Positions 17,022 through 26,235 of a stretch of 64,000 bases of DNA are shown here, one piece after another (the stretch's first letter is position 1; every line of letters begins with the position of its first letter). The translations under genes were made by a program, and so were the position numbers. Where the stretch lies: the NCBI RefSeq assembly GCF_020073815.1, contig NZ_JAIQZJ010000017.1, positions 31,330 through 95,329 on the forward strand. Direction: 5' to 3'. This DNA is from Nocardioides mangrovi. Its GTDB lineage: Bacteria > Actinomycetota > Actinomycetes > Propionibacteriales > Nocardioidaceae. The notes below the pieces were generated by a model. The model did not search any database. It was given only the letters and a program-made list of their open reading frames with translations, and was not told where the DNA came from.

Positions 17022-18011
17022 ATGACGACACGCACGCTCGGGCAGGGCCTGGAGGTCTCCGCGATCGGTCTGGGCTGCATGGGGATCAGCCAGTCCTTCG
17101 GACCCTCGCCCGACAGGCCGGAGATGGTCGCCTTCCTCCGTGAGGCGGTCGAGCACGGTGTCACCTTCTTCGACACCGCGGAGGTCTACGGCCCCTTCGC
17201 CAACGAGGAGGTCGTCGGCGAGGCTCTCGAGCCGGTGCGCGACGAGGTCGTGATCGCCACGAAGTTCGGCTTCGACCTCGACGGCGACGGCCGCCAGCAC
17301 GGCGTCAACAGCCGGCCCGACCACATCAGGGAGGCGGTCGACGGGTCCCTGCGGCGGCTGCGCACCGACGTCATCGACCTGCTCTACCAGCACCGTGTCG
17401 ACCCCGACGTGCCGATCGAGGACGTCGCCGGCACCGTGCGGGACCTGATCGCCGAGGGCAAGGTCCGGCACTTCGGCATGTCCGAGGCCGGGCCGACCAC
17501 CATCCGCCGCGCGCACGCCGTACAGCCGGTGACGGCCCTGCAGAGCGAGTACTCCCTCTTCTGGCGCGAGCCGGAGGAGTCGGTGCTCGGGACGCTGGAG
17601 GAGCTGGGCATCGGGTTCGTGCCGTTCAGCCCGCTGGGTCGCGGCCTGCTGACCGGGCAGGTGACGCGGGAGTCGACGTTCGGCGAGGGCGACATCCGCG
17701 CCAACCTGCCGCGCTTCGCCCCCGACGCGCTGGCGACCAACCTCGACCTCGTCGACCGGGTCACCGCGATCGCCGAGCGCCTCGGCGCCACGCCCGGCCA
17801 GGTCGCGCTCGCGTGGCTGCTCGCGCAGCGACCGTGGATCGTGCCGATCCCGGGCACCCGCAGGCTCGCCCGGCTCGAGGAGAACCTCGGCGCCGCCGAT
17901 CTCGCGCTCAGTGACGCGGACGTCGCCGAGCTCACCGCGGCCGCCGACAGCGTGAGCGTCGACGGGGACCGCTACCCGGCCGCCATGCAGGCGATGATCG
18001 ATCGGAGCTAG
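17022..18011 (+). CDS. Aldo/keto reductase
   Basis: 329-residue NADPH-dependent TIM-barrel oxidoreductase. N-terminal GLEVSAIGLGCMGIS, the catalytic Asp-Tyr pair in FFDTAEVYGPFANEE, the active-site Lys in IATKFGF, His in LLYQHRVDPDVP, and the NADP-binding end IPGTRRLARLEENLGA. Belongs to the YhdN/AKR13-like branch of general carbonyl reductases. Its last 4 bases overlap the convergent gene at 18008. Confidence 0.94.
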   Translation: MTTRTLGQGLEVSAIGLGCMGISQSFGPSPDRPEMVAFLREAVEHGVTFFDTAEVYGPFANEEVVGEALEPVRDEVVIATKFGFDLDGDGRQHGVNSRPDHIREAVDGSLRRLRTDVIDLLYQHRVDPDVPIEDVAGTVRDLIAEGKVRHFGMSEAGPTTIRRAHAVQPVTALQSEYSLFWREPEESVLGTLEELGIGFVPFSPLGRGLLTGQVTRESTFGEGDIRANLPRFAPDALATNLDLVDRVTAIAERLGATPGQVALAWLLAQRPWIVPIPGTRRLARLEENLGAADLALSDADVAELTAAADSVSVDGDRYPAAMQAMIDRS

Positions 18012-19327
18012 GCGCCGGAGGGCAGTCCCGGCTCGCTGCCGAGCCGGGCCCGGGCCGCCGCCGACGTGCCGGCGCCCCACGAGGACGGCGCCGCGGCGCC
18101 GGCGTAGGCCGCGCCCCGCCAGGTGCCGCGGACGCCGTGCTCGGTGGTCATCTTGTCGAAGTAGTCGACGACCTCGATCTCCTTGGCCCGCAGGGCCACC
18201 TCGGTCGACGCCGAGGGAGGCTGCTCGGCCTCGACCTGCCGACGGGCGCGGGTGCGGGCCTCCGTCAGGCGCTCGGCGACGTGGGCCGTCCAGGCCTCGT
18301 AGAAGGCGGTCCGGGCCGTCGACCCGTGGACCGGGCGGGACGCCCAGCGCCGGCGCCGGGCGTCCCAGACCTCCTGGACGTCGGCCTTGTGGGCGCCCGA
18401 GCGCAGGTGCGCGTCGCCGTCGGCGACCATCTGCGTGACCAGCGTCGCGTAGAGCGCCTTCACGATGGTGATGTCACTCGGGAAGCCGTAGAGCGTGACC
18501 CGGGTGTTGTCGGAGTAGATCGCCGCCTTGAGGTCGTTGGCCCGGGCGACCTCCAGCAGCAGCCGCACGAAGCGCGCCAGCGAGCGCTTGCCGCGCTCGC
18601 CGACCTGGACGGTCTCGTACGTCGGGTCCTCGCGCCGCTCCTCGTCCTGCGCGCTGGCCCGAGCGACCGCCAGCGCGATCTGGTGGCGGGTGGCCAGCGC
18701 CTGCGCCTTGGCGAAGAACGCGTCGCGCTCGGCGGCGTTGGTGGTGCGCTCGGCCTGACGCAGCAGCTTGCCGATCCGTAGCAGGGTGCGGTCGTCGCCG
18801 TCGACGCCCGTCTCGAGCGACTGCAGCCGGTAGGCGGTGTGGAGCAGCTCGGCCTGGACCGGGAGGCCGAGGTCCTCGAGCAGGCGCAGGTGGGTGCCGC
18901 GGAAGTCGGCGCCGTGGCCGCCCGCGCCGGTCAGGTGGTGGGCGACCTCGTGGAGGACCACGGCCGCGCGCAGCGACCACGCGCCGCCGACCTCGCGGGG
19001 CGGGATCGCGATGACGCCGTCGCCGTCGTACTCCGCCTGGCGGCGGCCACGGCGGGCGCGGACCCGCACCGGGATCGCGGTCAGGTCCCGACCCTCCGCG
19101 TCGTCGTACGTCGCACCGGTCGACGTGAGGTGGGCCAGCACCCGGTCCACGTAGGCCTGCACGTGGTCGGGGTCGGTGAAGCGCGGCTCGACCTCGGGCT
19201 CGAAGGAGCGCACCTCCTCGCCGACCCGGACCTGCAGCGGCTCGCCGGGGGTGCGGCGGGCGCGGTCGAGCCAGTCGGCGTAGAGGTCCTCGGCGGCGTA
19301 GACCGCCGTGGTGTCGGGATCGGGCAC
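18008..19327 (-). CDS. HExxH metallohydrolase-like domain fused to a DUF2786-type region
   Basis: 439 residues. The first third resembles actinobacterial metallohydrolases of the TIGR04338 type, with AAVVLHEVAHHLTG around residue 125 (zinc HExxH) and a following HGADFRGTHLRLLEDLG. The middle, LLRIGKLLRQAERTTNAAER then FFAKAQALATRHQIALA, is a DUF2786-like segment, followed by a helical region and a basic tail. DUF2786 proteins also occur in phages. Catalysis and substrate unknown. Confidence 0.8.
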   Translation of the reverse strand: MPDPDTTAVYAAEDLYADWLDRARRTPGEPLQVRVGEEVRSFEPEVEPRFTDPDHVQAYVDRVLAHLTSTGATYDDAEGRDLTAIPVRVRARRGRRQAEYDGDGVIAIPPREVGGAWSLRAAVVLHEVAHHLTGAGGHGADFRGTHLRLLEDLGLPVQAELLHTAYRLQSLETGVDGDDRTLLRIGKLLRQAERTTNAAERDAFFAKAQALATRHQIALAVARASAQDEERREDPTYETVQVGERGKRSLARFVRLLLEVARANDLKAAIYSDNTRVTLYGFPSDITIVKALYATLVTQMVADGDAHLRSGAHKADVQEVWDARRRRWASRPVHGSTARTAFYEAWTAHVAERLTEARTRARRQVEAEQPPSASTEVALRAKEIEVVDYFDKMTTEHGVRGTWRGAAYAGAAAPSSWGAGTSAAARARLGSEPGLPSGA

Positions 19328-19385
19328 GTGTCGAGCCTGCCACGGGGCTCCGACAGGCAGGCGCCCGGCAGGCGTCAGGCCTGCG

Positions 19386-20987
19386 TCAGCGCTTCAGGTC
19401 GCGCAGCACCCGCTGGCTGGCGAGCCGGCCGGGGGAGCCGATCACGCAGCCGCCGGGATGGGTGCCCGAGCCGCACTGGTAGTAGCCGTCGATCGGGGTG
19501 GCGTACTGGCTCCAGCCCGGCGCCGGCCGGAAGAAGTACATCTGCGGGGCCAGGAACTCGCCCGCGAAGATGTTGCCCTCGGTCAGCCCGGTGCGGGTCT
19601 CGATGTCGACCGGCGTGACCACCTCGCGGTGCAGCACCAGGTCGCCGAAGCCCGGGAAGTGGGACTCCAGCACCGCCTGCGCCTTGTCGCCGAAACGCTC
19701 CCGCTCGGCCTCCCACGACGACTCGCGCAGCTCGTACGGCGCGTACTGCACGAAGCAGGACATGACGTGCTTGCCCGGGGGCGCCATGTCGGGGTCGACG
19801 ACCGACTGGATCGCGCCGTCGATGTAGGGCTGCTCGCTGTACCAGCCGTACTTGGACGCGTCGAAGGCGCGTTCGACGTACTCGATGGTCGGGCCGATGT
19901 TGAGGAAGCCGCCGTAGTGGTCGACGGAGTCGGGCAGCGCCGGGAAGACCGGCAGCCCGTCCAGGGCGAAGTTGACCTTGGCGGAGACCCCGCGGAACTT
20001 CATCCGCCGGACGTTGTCGACCAGGTCCAGCGGCAGCTCGGCGGCGTCGACGAGGTCGAGGAAGGTACGCCGGGGGTCGAGCGCCGACACCACCGTGGGC
20101 GCGCGGAGCTCGGTGCCGTCCTCGAGCACGACGCCGACCGCGCGGCCGTTGTCGGTGAGCACCGACGAGACCGGCGCGCCGAGCCGGATCTCCGCGCCGT
20201 ACGCCGTGGCCGCGCGGGCGAGCACCTGCGTGAAGCCGCCGTTGCCGCCCTTGTGGAAGGCCCACGAGCCGAGGTGGCCGTCGTGCTCGCCCATCTTGTG
20301 GAAGAGCAGCACCAGCCCGGAGCCGGGCGACATCGGCCCGACCTTGGAGCCGATCACCGACGACGACGCGTGGTAGCCCTGGATCGCCGGGTGCTGGAAG
20401 TAGTCGCCGATCCAGTCGGCGGCCGACCCGGTCAGCAGCCGGACGGTGTCGTGCATCGTCTTGCGGTCGACGCCCCCGAGGTGGTCGACCAGCCACTTCA
20501 CGTCGGCCGCGTCGTCGGGGTCGTGGCCGAAGACGTTCGGCGGGGCGTTGTCGAAGAGCGGCCGGATCGCCTGGCAGACCCGGTCGAGGTCGTGGTGGTA
20601 GCGCTCGTAGGCGTCCGCGTCGCGCGGCGAGTGCCGGCGCACCTCCTGGAGGTTCTGCGCGTGGTCGTCGCCGAAGAGCAGGTAGTCGCCGTCGCCGGTG
20701 GGGTGGAAGGACGACGGCATCATCAGCGGCAGGAAGCCGTGCTTCACGAGGTCGAGCTCGTGGATGATCTCCGGCCGCAGGAGGCTGAGCGCGTAGGAGA
20801 ACGTGGTGAACGAGAAGCCCGGGCCGGCTTCGTCGACACCGAGCTCCTCGGTGATGGCCGCGCCGCCGACGAGGTCGTTCTTCTCCAGCACGACCGTGCG
20901 CAGCCCCGCCTTGGCGAGGTATGCCGCGTGGGTGAGGCCGTTGTGACCGCCGCCGACGACGATCGCGTCGTACTCGTGGGAGCTCAT
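19386..20987 (-). CDS. FAD-dependent oxidoreductase (phytoene-desaturase/CrtI-like fold)
   Basis: 533 residues. N-terminal dinucleotide fold YDAIVVGGGHNGLTHAAYLA followed by TVVLEKNDLVGGAA, and a C-terminal FAD motif around YQCGSGTHPGGCVIGSPGRL. No other carotenoid genes are near, so a carotenoid role is doubtful; the family also contains amine and fatty-acid-acting enzymes. Its ATG (20987) overlaps the stop of the GcvT-like gene, so both proteins likely act together. Confidence 0.87.
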   Translation of the reverse strand: MSSHEYDAIVVGGGHNGLTHAAYLAKAGLRTVVLEKNDLVGGAAITEELGVDEAGPGFSFTTFSYALSLLRPEIIHELDLVKHGFLPLMMPSSFHPTGDGDYLLFGDDHAQNLQEVRRHSPRDADAYERYHHDLDRVCQAIRPLFDNAPPNVFGHDPDDAADVKWLVDHLGGVDRKTMHDTVRLLTGSAADWIGDYFQHPAIQGYHASSSVIGSKVGPMSPGSGLVLLFHKMGEHDGHLGSWAFHKGGNGGFTQVLARAATAYGAEIRLGAPVSSVLTDNGRAVGVVLEDGTELRAPTVVSALDPRRTFLDLVDAAELPLDLVDNVRRMKFRGVSAKVNFALDGLPVFPALPDSVDHYGGFLNIGPTIEYVERAFDASKYGWYSEQPYIDGAIQSVVDPDMAPPGKHVMSCFVQYAPYELRESSWEAERERFGDKAQAVLESHFPGFGDLVLHREVVTPVDIETRTGLTEGNIFAGEFLAPQMYFFRPAPGWSQYATPIDGYYQCGSGTHPGGCVIGSPGRLASQRVLRDLKR

Positions 20988-22207
20988 GACTTCTTCCTGT
21001 CGGGCTCGAAGAACGGCATCGGCGTCGTCGCGACCCGGACCGTCGTGTTGTGGTGGTTGATCGCGAGCTCGAGCCGCAGCCCGGTCCCCGGGGCGGCGAG
21101 GTCGGGGCGGACCCGGGCGATGCCGATGTGGCGCTGGAGCGCGGGGGAGTAGACGAAGCTCGTGCAGTAGCCGATCTCGGTGTGCCCGCCCTGGGGGTCG
21201 TCGTCGAGCAGCATCGACTCGTAGGGCAGCGGGTGCTCGGACTTCGGCGGGAAGAGGCCGGCCCGGCGGTAGAGGCGGTCCCAGTCGTCGGGGTCGACGA
21301 CGATGCCAGTGGTCGCCCAGCGCGACGTGCCGTCCACGAGCTCGCGGCGGATCGCCTCCGAGCCGACGAAGCGGCGCGACCCGTCGCGGACGCCGCGGAG
21401 CATCCAGCCGAGCCCGAGCTCCTTCGGGGTGACGCAGTCGGCCTCGGTGAAGGCGAGGCGGGCGTCGTGCCACTCGATGTCGACGAGCGGCAGGCCGGCC
21501 TCGATGCGCAGCGTCATCAGCGCCTCCTCACCGAAGGGGCGGATGCTGTGCGGCCGGCCGGCGTCGAGGACCGCGTCGAGGACCGCGACGGCGTCGTCGG
21601 CGGCGACGGTCAGCTCGAAGCCGAGGTCGCCGGTGTAGCCGGTGCGCGACAGGGTGACTGCAGCGTCCGCGACCTTGGCGGGCACGTGGTCGAAGTAGCC
21701 GAGCGTCTCCGCCTCGGGCGCCAGCGCGGCGAGCACCGCGCGCGAGCGCGGGCCCTGGACGGCGAGCATGCCGTAGGCGTCGGTGACGTCCTCGAGCTCC
21801 ACCCGCAGGCTCGAACCGAGCTCCTGGAACCACGACAGCGCCGGCCGGCCAGCGGTGAGCAGGAACTCGTCGGCGGAGTGCCGGAAGACGACGCCGTCGT
21901 GCATGACGTAGCCGCGGTCGTCGCACCACGCGGTGTAGTGGGCCTGGCCCGGTCGGCAGGTCCGGACGTCGCGCACGAGCGTGCGCGAGAGCAGGCGCTC
22001 CGCGTCCGGGCCGCGTACGGCGTACTTGTAGAGCGGCGAGGTGTCGAAGACGCCGACGCCGTTGCGGACCGCGAAGTACTCGTGCTTCGGGGCGTGGCTG
22101 TAGCGCAGCGGCGACAGGGTGCCCTGCCAGTGGGTGTAGAGCTGCTGGGAGTTGAGCTCGCTCAGGCGCGGGTGGAACGGCGTCGTCCTGATCACCCGTG
22201 CCAGCAT
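20984..22207 (-). CDS. GcvT-like aminomethyltransferase/demethylase
   Basis: 407-residue protein of the folate-binding GcvT/YgfZ fold. N-terminal YFAVRNGVGVFDTSPLYKYAV, VQGPRSRAVL, then RTGYTGDLGFEL and EALMTLRIEAGLPLVDIEW, which line the tetrahydrofolate pocket. No glycine-cleavage genes (gcvH, gcvP) accompany it, so it is more likely a demethylase partner of the coupled FAD enzyme, similar in logic to sarcosine or DMSP demethylation systems (inference). The ATG used is preceded by a weak ribosome site. Confidence 0.87.
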   Translation of the reverse strand: MLARVIRTTPFHPRLSELNSQQLYTHWQGTLSPLRYSHAPKHEYFAVRNGVGVFDTSPLYKYAVRGPDAERLLSRTLVRDVRTCRPGQAHYTAWCDDRGYVMHDGVVFRHSADEFLLTAGRPALSWFQELGSSLRVELEDVTDAYGMLAVQGPRSRAVLAALAPEAETLGYFDHVPAKVADAAVTLSRTGYTGDLGFELTVAADDAVAVLDAVLDAGRPHSIRPFGEEALMTLRIEAGLPLVDIEWHDARLAFTEADCVTPKELGLGWMLRGVRDGSRRFVGSEAIRRELVDGTSRWATTGIVVDPDDWDRLYRRAGLFPPKSEHPLPYESMLLDDDPQGGHTEIGYCTSFVYSPALQRHIGIARVRPDLAAPGTGLRLELAINHHNTTVRVATTPMPFFEPDRKKS

Positions 22208-22234
22208 AGGGCTCCGGCGCTCAGCCGCCCATGG

Positions 22235-24478
22235 TCACCGCATGGTCACGGTGTCCCGCAGCGGCAGGTCGCGCGAGGACCGGCCGACCGCGATCCGGTA
22301 GGTGCCCGGCGTGACCACCCAGCCGTGGCGCGCAGTGCTCCACCGGCTGAAGGCGCGGCGGTCGAGCCGGAGCGTGACCCGGGTGCTCTCGCCGGGGCGC
22401 AGGCGGACCTTGTCGAAGCCCTTGAGCTGCCACGGAGGCTCGCCTGCGGCCGCCGGTGCGCCGACGTAGACCTGGGGAACGGCCGAGCCGGCGCGGTCGC
22501 CGGTGTTCTGCACGGTGAGGCGCACGACGGCGCCCGCGCCGGTACGGCGGACGGCCAGGTCGCGGAGGTCGAAGGTGGTGTAGCCGAGGCCGAAGCCGAA
22601 GGGGAAGAGCGGCTTCTGGCCGTGAGCGTCGTACCAGCGGTAGCCGACCTCGAGTCCCTCGGAGTAGGTGACCGTGCCGTCGACGCCGGGGTACTGCGCC
22701 GGCTTCATCGCGACCTGCTCCTCGTCGACCGGGAACGTCTGGGGGAGGCGCCCGCTGGGCTCGTCCTCGCCGTAGACGATCCGGGCCAGCGACGCGCCGT
22801 GCTGGAGGCCGGCGTACCAGGTCACGAGCACGGCGCCGGCGTCGTCGAGCCACGGCATCCGGACCGGCCCGCCGACGTCGAGGACGACCACCGAGTCGGG
22901 GTTGGCGGCGGTCACCGCGGAGACCATCTGCTCCTGCTGGAGCGGCAGCCGGGTGCACAGGAGGGTGGCGCAGGCGTTGGGCTCCATGTCCAGGTCGGTG
23001 CGGTCCGAGCCCTCGCTGGAGCCGTCGGAGGCGACCACGATCGCGACGTCGGCCGCGGCCGCGGCGGCCCGCGCGTCGGCGACCGAGGAGCCCTCGGTGT
23101 AGACGACCGTGTCGCCGCGGGCAGCGGCCTCGTCGAGCATCCCCTGGAGCGGCGAGACGACGCTCGGCGGCAGGCCGGAGCCGTGCGAGGAGCCGCCCCC
23201 GCCGGTCGTGCTCGCGGCGCCGACCGGGTTGGCGGCGTAGCCGATCACCGCGATGGTGCGGCCCGTCGGGACCGAGCCGGGCGGGTCGCCGAGCGGCAGC
23301 AGATCGTCCCGGTTCTTCAGCAGCACCGTCGCCTCGCTCGCGACCCGGCGGGCGGTGGCGAGGTGGGCGTCCGTCGAGGCGTCGGAGAGGTACGACGTGG
23401 CGCTCGGGTCGACGGGGTCGTCGAAGAGACCGAGCCGGAACATCGGCCGCACGATGTTGCGCACCATCTCGTCGAGGCGCGCTCGGGTCAGCGAGCCGTC
23501 GTCGAGCGCGGCCTGCATGTCGGAGGCGCCGAAGTAGCGCCCGCCCCCGCCGTACACGGGGGTGCTCGGCGCGGAGAACGGCACGGCGTGCATCTCCAGG
23601 TCGAGCCCGGCCATCGCGCTCGGCGCGGTCGAGTGCACGGCGCCCCAGTCGGAGACGACGAAGCCGTCGAAGCCCCAGTCGTCGCGCAGGATGCCGGTGA
23701 GCAGGCCGGGGTTCTCGCACGCGTAGGCGCCACCCACCTGGTTGTAGGAGCACATCACCGACCCGACGTCGGCCTTCTTCACCGCGGCCTCGAACGGCGG
23801 CAGGTAGATCTCCCGCATGGTGCGCTCGTCGGCGCGCACGTCGACGGTCATCCGGTCGGTCTCCTGGTCGTTGAGCGCGTAGTGCTTGGCGTCCGCGATG
23901 ACCGGGTTGTCCTGGATGCCCTCGATGAAGGGCACCGTCATCTGTGAGGTGAGGTAGGGGTCCTCGCCGAAGTACTCGAAGTTGCGGCCGTTGTAGGGCG
24001 TCCGTGCGATGTTCATGCCCGGCCCGAGCATCACGTTGATGCCCTTCTGGTGCGCCTCCTCGCCGATCGCCCGGCCCACGCGCCGCTGCAGCCGCGGGTC
24101 CCAGGTCGAGGCCTGCGCGACCCCGGACGGGAACGTCGTCGTCGACACCTGGAGGCCCGCCACGCCCGAGCCGGCGTCGCTGAGCACCAGGTCGGGGACG
24201 CAGAGGTCGGGGATGCCGGTCACGTGGCCGGCGGTGCCGTAGTAGAGGAGGTACGGCGGCCGGTCGCCGAAGGTGACCATGTGCAGCTCCTGGTCCTCCG
24301 ACATCGCCGAGACGAGCGCCCGGGCGCGGGCCGACGGGCTGTCGTGGGGGTCCATCCAGGCAGCGCAGGCGCCGTCGGGCGAGGTCGCCGCCGTGGCGGT
24401 GCCGCCGACGGATCCGGTGAGGGCGGCCGCGGCGAGGGCGACGGCCGCGAGGACGGCCGGCGGACGCAGACGTGTCAT
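22235..24478 (-). CDS. Secreted glycoside hydrolase family 3 beta-glucosidase-like enzyme
   Basis: 747 residues with an N-terminal Sec signal (basic MTRLRPP, hydrophobic AVLAAVALAAAALTGS, Ala-rich cleavage region). The GH3 N-terminal barrel includes NVMLGPGMNIARTPYNGRNF, KHYALNDQETDR and the nucleophile motif GFVVSDWGAVHS. The second domain is marked by LPLGDP...TIAVIGYAANP, and a fibronectin-III-like C-terminal domain follows. Cleaves beta-linked sugars outside the cell; substrate unknown. The start could be 9 codons earlier; neither has a strong ribosome site. Confidence 0.92.
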   Translation of the reverse strand: MTRLRPPAVLAAVALAAAALTGSVGGTATAATSPDGACAAWMDPHDSPSARARALVSAMSEDQELHMVTFGDRPPYLLYYGTAGHVTGIPDLCVPDLVLSDAGSGVAGLQVSTTTFPSGVAQASTWDPRLQRRVGRAIGEEAHQKGINVMLGPGMNIARTPYNGRNFEYFGEDPYLTSQMTVPFIEGIQDNPVIADAKHYALNDQETDRMTVDVRADERTMREIYLPPFEAAVKKADVGSVMCSYNQVGGAYACENPGLLTGILRDDWGFDGFVVSDWGAVHSTAPSAMAGLDLEMHAVPFSAPSTPVYGGGGRYFGASDMQAALDDGSLTRARLDEMVRNIVRPMFRLGLFDDPVDPSATSYLSDASTDAHLATARRVASEATVLLKNRDDLLPLGDPPGSVPTGRTIAVIGYAANPVGAASTTGGGGSSHGSGLPPSVVSPLQGMLDEAAARGDTVVYTEGSSVADARAAAAAADVAIVVASDGSSEGSDRTDLDMEPNACATLLCTRLPLQQEQMVSAVTAANPDSVVVLDVGGPVRMPWLDDAGAVLVTWYAGLQHGASLARIVYGEDEPSGRLPQTFPVDEEQVAMKPAQYPGVDGTVTYSEGLEVGYRWYDAHGQKPLFPFGFGLGYTTFDLRDLAVRRTGAGAVVRLTVQNTGDRAGSAVPQVYVGAPAAAGEPPWQLKGFDKVRLRPGESTRVTLRLDRRAFSRWSTARHGWVVTPGTYRIAVGRSSRDLPLRDTVTMR

Positions 24479-24553
24479 GCGAGTGACAACGGTCGCAGGC
24501 CGCATCGGTGACGCCCGGCTCAGCACGGGCGCCCGCCTGCCGATGGTGACCAG

Positions 24554-25429
24554 GTGACCGGTTCCCGACTCGAGGTCGTCAACGGCGCCCGCGCGGACGA
24601 GCAGGTCGACCCCCGGGTGCTCGCCGTCCTCGAGGTGCTCGGCGGGCGGACGGCGGCCGAGGTCGGCGTGCGCTGGTCGGTCGACCCGGCGCTGGTGCAC
24701 CGCTGGACCCGTGGCTTCGTCGAGGCCGGTTCCGCGCAGGTCACCAACCGCCCCGCGGCCGACGCCGAGCGGCAGCGCGACCGCTTCCTGGCCGCCTTCG
24801 CCCACGAGCTGCGCACGCCCCTCACCACCGCTCAGGGCTGGGTCGCGATGCTGGCCGAGGGTGACGTACCTCCCGCGGCGGCCGCGCGCACGGTCGGCAA
24901 GCTGGAGGCCGCGCTCGAGCGGCTGGCCGAGCGGGTCGTCGACGTGCAGCTGCTCGCGGCCGCCTCGCTCGGCCTGGTCCGGCTGGACCCGGCGCCGGTG
25001 CCGATCGGCGAGCTGGTCGCCGGCCTGAGCGGGCTCGACGGTCCCGACGAGGTCGGCGGGCTCGGACCGGACGTCGTCCTGGACGTCGATCCCGACCTCT
25101 TCCGGCGCGTGCTGCGCGACCTGTGGCTCGCGGGCCAGTCCCTGCCCACCCCGCGCTCGGTCCGGCTCACCGTCGGCACCCACGGGCCCTGGTGGGAGGT
25201 CTCCGTGGTCCGCGACGCGGACCCCATCGACACCGCCGTGCTCACTGCGCTGTTCGAGCCGTTCGAGCTCAACGACGACGGCACGGGCGTGACGATCGGC
25301 CTCTATCTCGCCCGGGCCCTCGTGGTGGCTCATGGCGGGACGCTGGGTGCCGATCAGGACCAGGACGGTGCCGTGCTGTGGGTCCGGATCCCGCGCACCG
25401 TCGACACCACCGAGATCTCCGGGCCCTGA
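24554..25429 (+). CDS. HTH domain fused to a degenerate histidine kinase
   Basis: 291 residues with no membrane segment. Residues about 20-55 look like a helix-turn-helix (VLEVLGGRTAAEVGVRWSVD then PALVHRWTRGFVEAG), similar to transposase-type HTHs. A HisKA box follows with His84 in FLAAFAHELRTPL. In the ATPase part, a G-box-like GTGVTIGLYLARALVVAHGG remains, but the N-box Asn is missing (RRVLRDLWLAGQSL) and no DxGxG motif is seen. It may be a pseudo-kinase regulator. GTG start at 24554; divergent from the GH3 gene. Confidence 0.78.
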   Translation: MTGSRLEVVNGARADEQVDPRVLAVLEVLGGRTAAEVGVRWSVDPALVHRWTRGFVEAGSAQVTNRPAADAERQRDRFLAAFAHELRTPLTTAQGWVAMLAEGDVPPAAAARTVGKLEAALERLAERVVDVQLLAAASLGLVRLDPAPVPIGELVAGLSGLDGPDEVGGLGPDVVLDVDPDLFRRVLRDLWLAGQSLPTPRSVRLTVGTHGPWWEVSVVRDADPIDTAVLTALFEPFELNDDGTGVTIGLYLARALVVAHGGTLGADQDQDGAVLWVRIPRTVDTTEISGP

Positions 25430-25439
25430 GGAGGCTGCA

Positions 25440-25616
25440 GTGTTCAAGCTCGCTTGTGGCGATGTCATGCCCGGGTGCGCGGCCCGGTTCGAGAACTCCG
25501 ACCGGGCGGCCATGATGGCCGCCGTCGTCGCCCACGCCGGCGCCGACCACGGGATCACGGACTTCACCCCCGAGATCGTCTCCGCCGTCGAGAGCAAGAT
25601 CCTCTTCGCCGCCTGA
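25440..25616 (+). CDS. DUF1059 small protein (second copy)
   Basis: 58 residues starting with GTG at 25440, with GAGGAGG just upstream. FKLACGDVMPGCAARFEN closely parallels the copy at 16469. It follows the HTH-kinase gene by 10 bases and may be co-transcribed. Function of the family is unknown. Confidence 0.82.
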   Translation: MFKLACGDVMPGCAARFENSDRAAMMAAVVAHAGADHGITDFTPEIVSAVESKILFAA

Positions 25617-25644
25617 GCGTCGCTGCGCCGGGTAGGTTCCGGGC

Positions 25645-26169
25645 GTGCTCTGCCACGCCTGCTACGCCGACCCGGCCGCGATGCCGGACTGCGCCGCCTG
25701 CCGGGGGACCGGTCGTGCGACGTCGATGCCGCTGTGCGCCGACCCGTGGAACGAGGTCGTGCCCGGACTGTGGCAGGGCGGGCACGACGTACGGTCCCAG
25801 GACCCGGCGGCGTGCGTGGTGCGCGACGAGTTCGACCTGGTCGTCAGCCTGACGACCCGGGCCGGGTACGGACCCGACCCGGAGGTCGAGCACGTCGTGC
25901 TGCGGCTCGCGGACGCCGCGCTGGACGCTCCGGCCGCGGCGCGCGTCGACGAGGTCGCGCGGACCGTCGCCACTGCAGTCCGCGACGGCCGGAGCGTGCT
26001 CGTGCGCTGCTCGGGCGGCCTCAACCGCTCGGGCCTCGTCGTGGCGATCGCGCTCGTCCACCTGGGTCACACCTCGGACGAGGCGGTCGCTCTCGTGCGA
26101 GCTGCCCGGGGCCCCTGGGCCCTGACCAACCCCGCCTTCGTCGCCCAGCTGGGCGGCCGGCGGGGCTGA
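25645..26169 (+). CDS. Dual-specificity-phosphatase-like protein with N-terminal Cys pairs
   Basis: 174 residues. The C-terminal domain has the P-loop CSGGLNRSG (Cys122, Arg128) of cysteine phosphatases, preceded by WQGGHDVRSQDP and a possible general-acid region. The N terminus carries CHAC and CAAC pairs (residues 3, 6, 16, 19) that could bind zinc. Substrate may be a phosphoprotein or a small phosphate. GTG start. The stop precedes a strong hairpin. Confidence 0.8.
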   Translation: MLCHACYADPAAMPDCAACRGTGRATSMPLCADPWNEVVPGLWQGGHDVRSQDPAACVVRDEFDLVVSLTTRAGYGPDPEVEHVVLRLADAALDAPAAARVDEVARTVATAVRDGRSVLVRCSGGLNRSGLVVAIALVHLGHTSDEAVALVRAARGPWALTNPAFVAQLGGRRG

Positions 26170-26189
26170 GCAGCCCACGAACGGGTCGG

Positions 26190-26218
26190 CCGGGTGGTCC
26201 CACCTCGGGACCACCCGG
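26190..26218. terminator. Hairpin terminator after the phosphatase gene
   Basis: Perfect 12-bp stem CCGGGTGGTCCC/GGGACCACCCGG with a 5-nt loop, 20 bp after the stop and between convergent genes. No T-run follows. Confidence 0.75.
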
Positions 26219-26235
26219 CTCGATCAGCAGATCCG

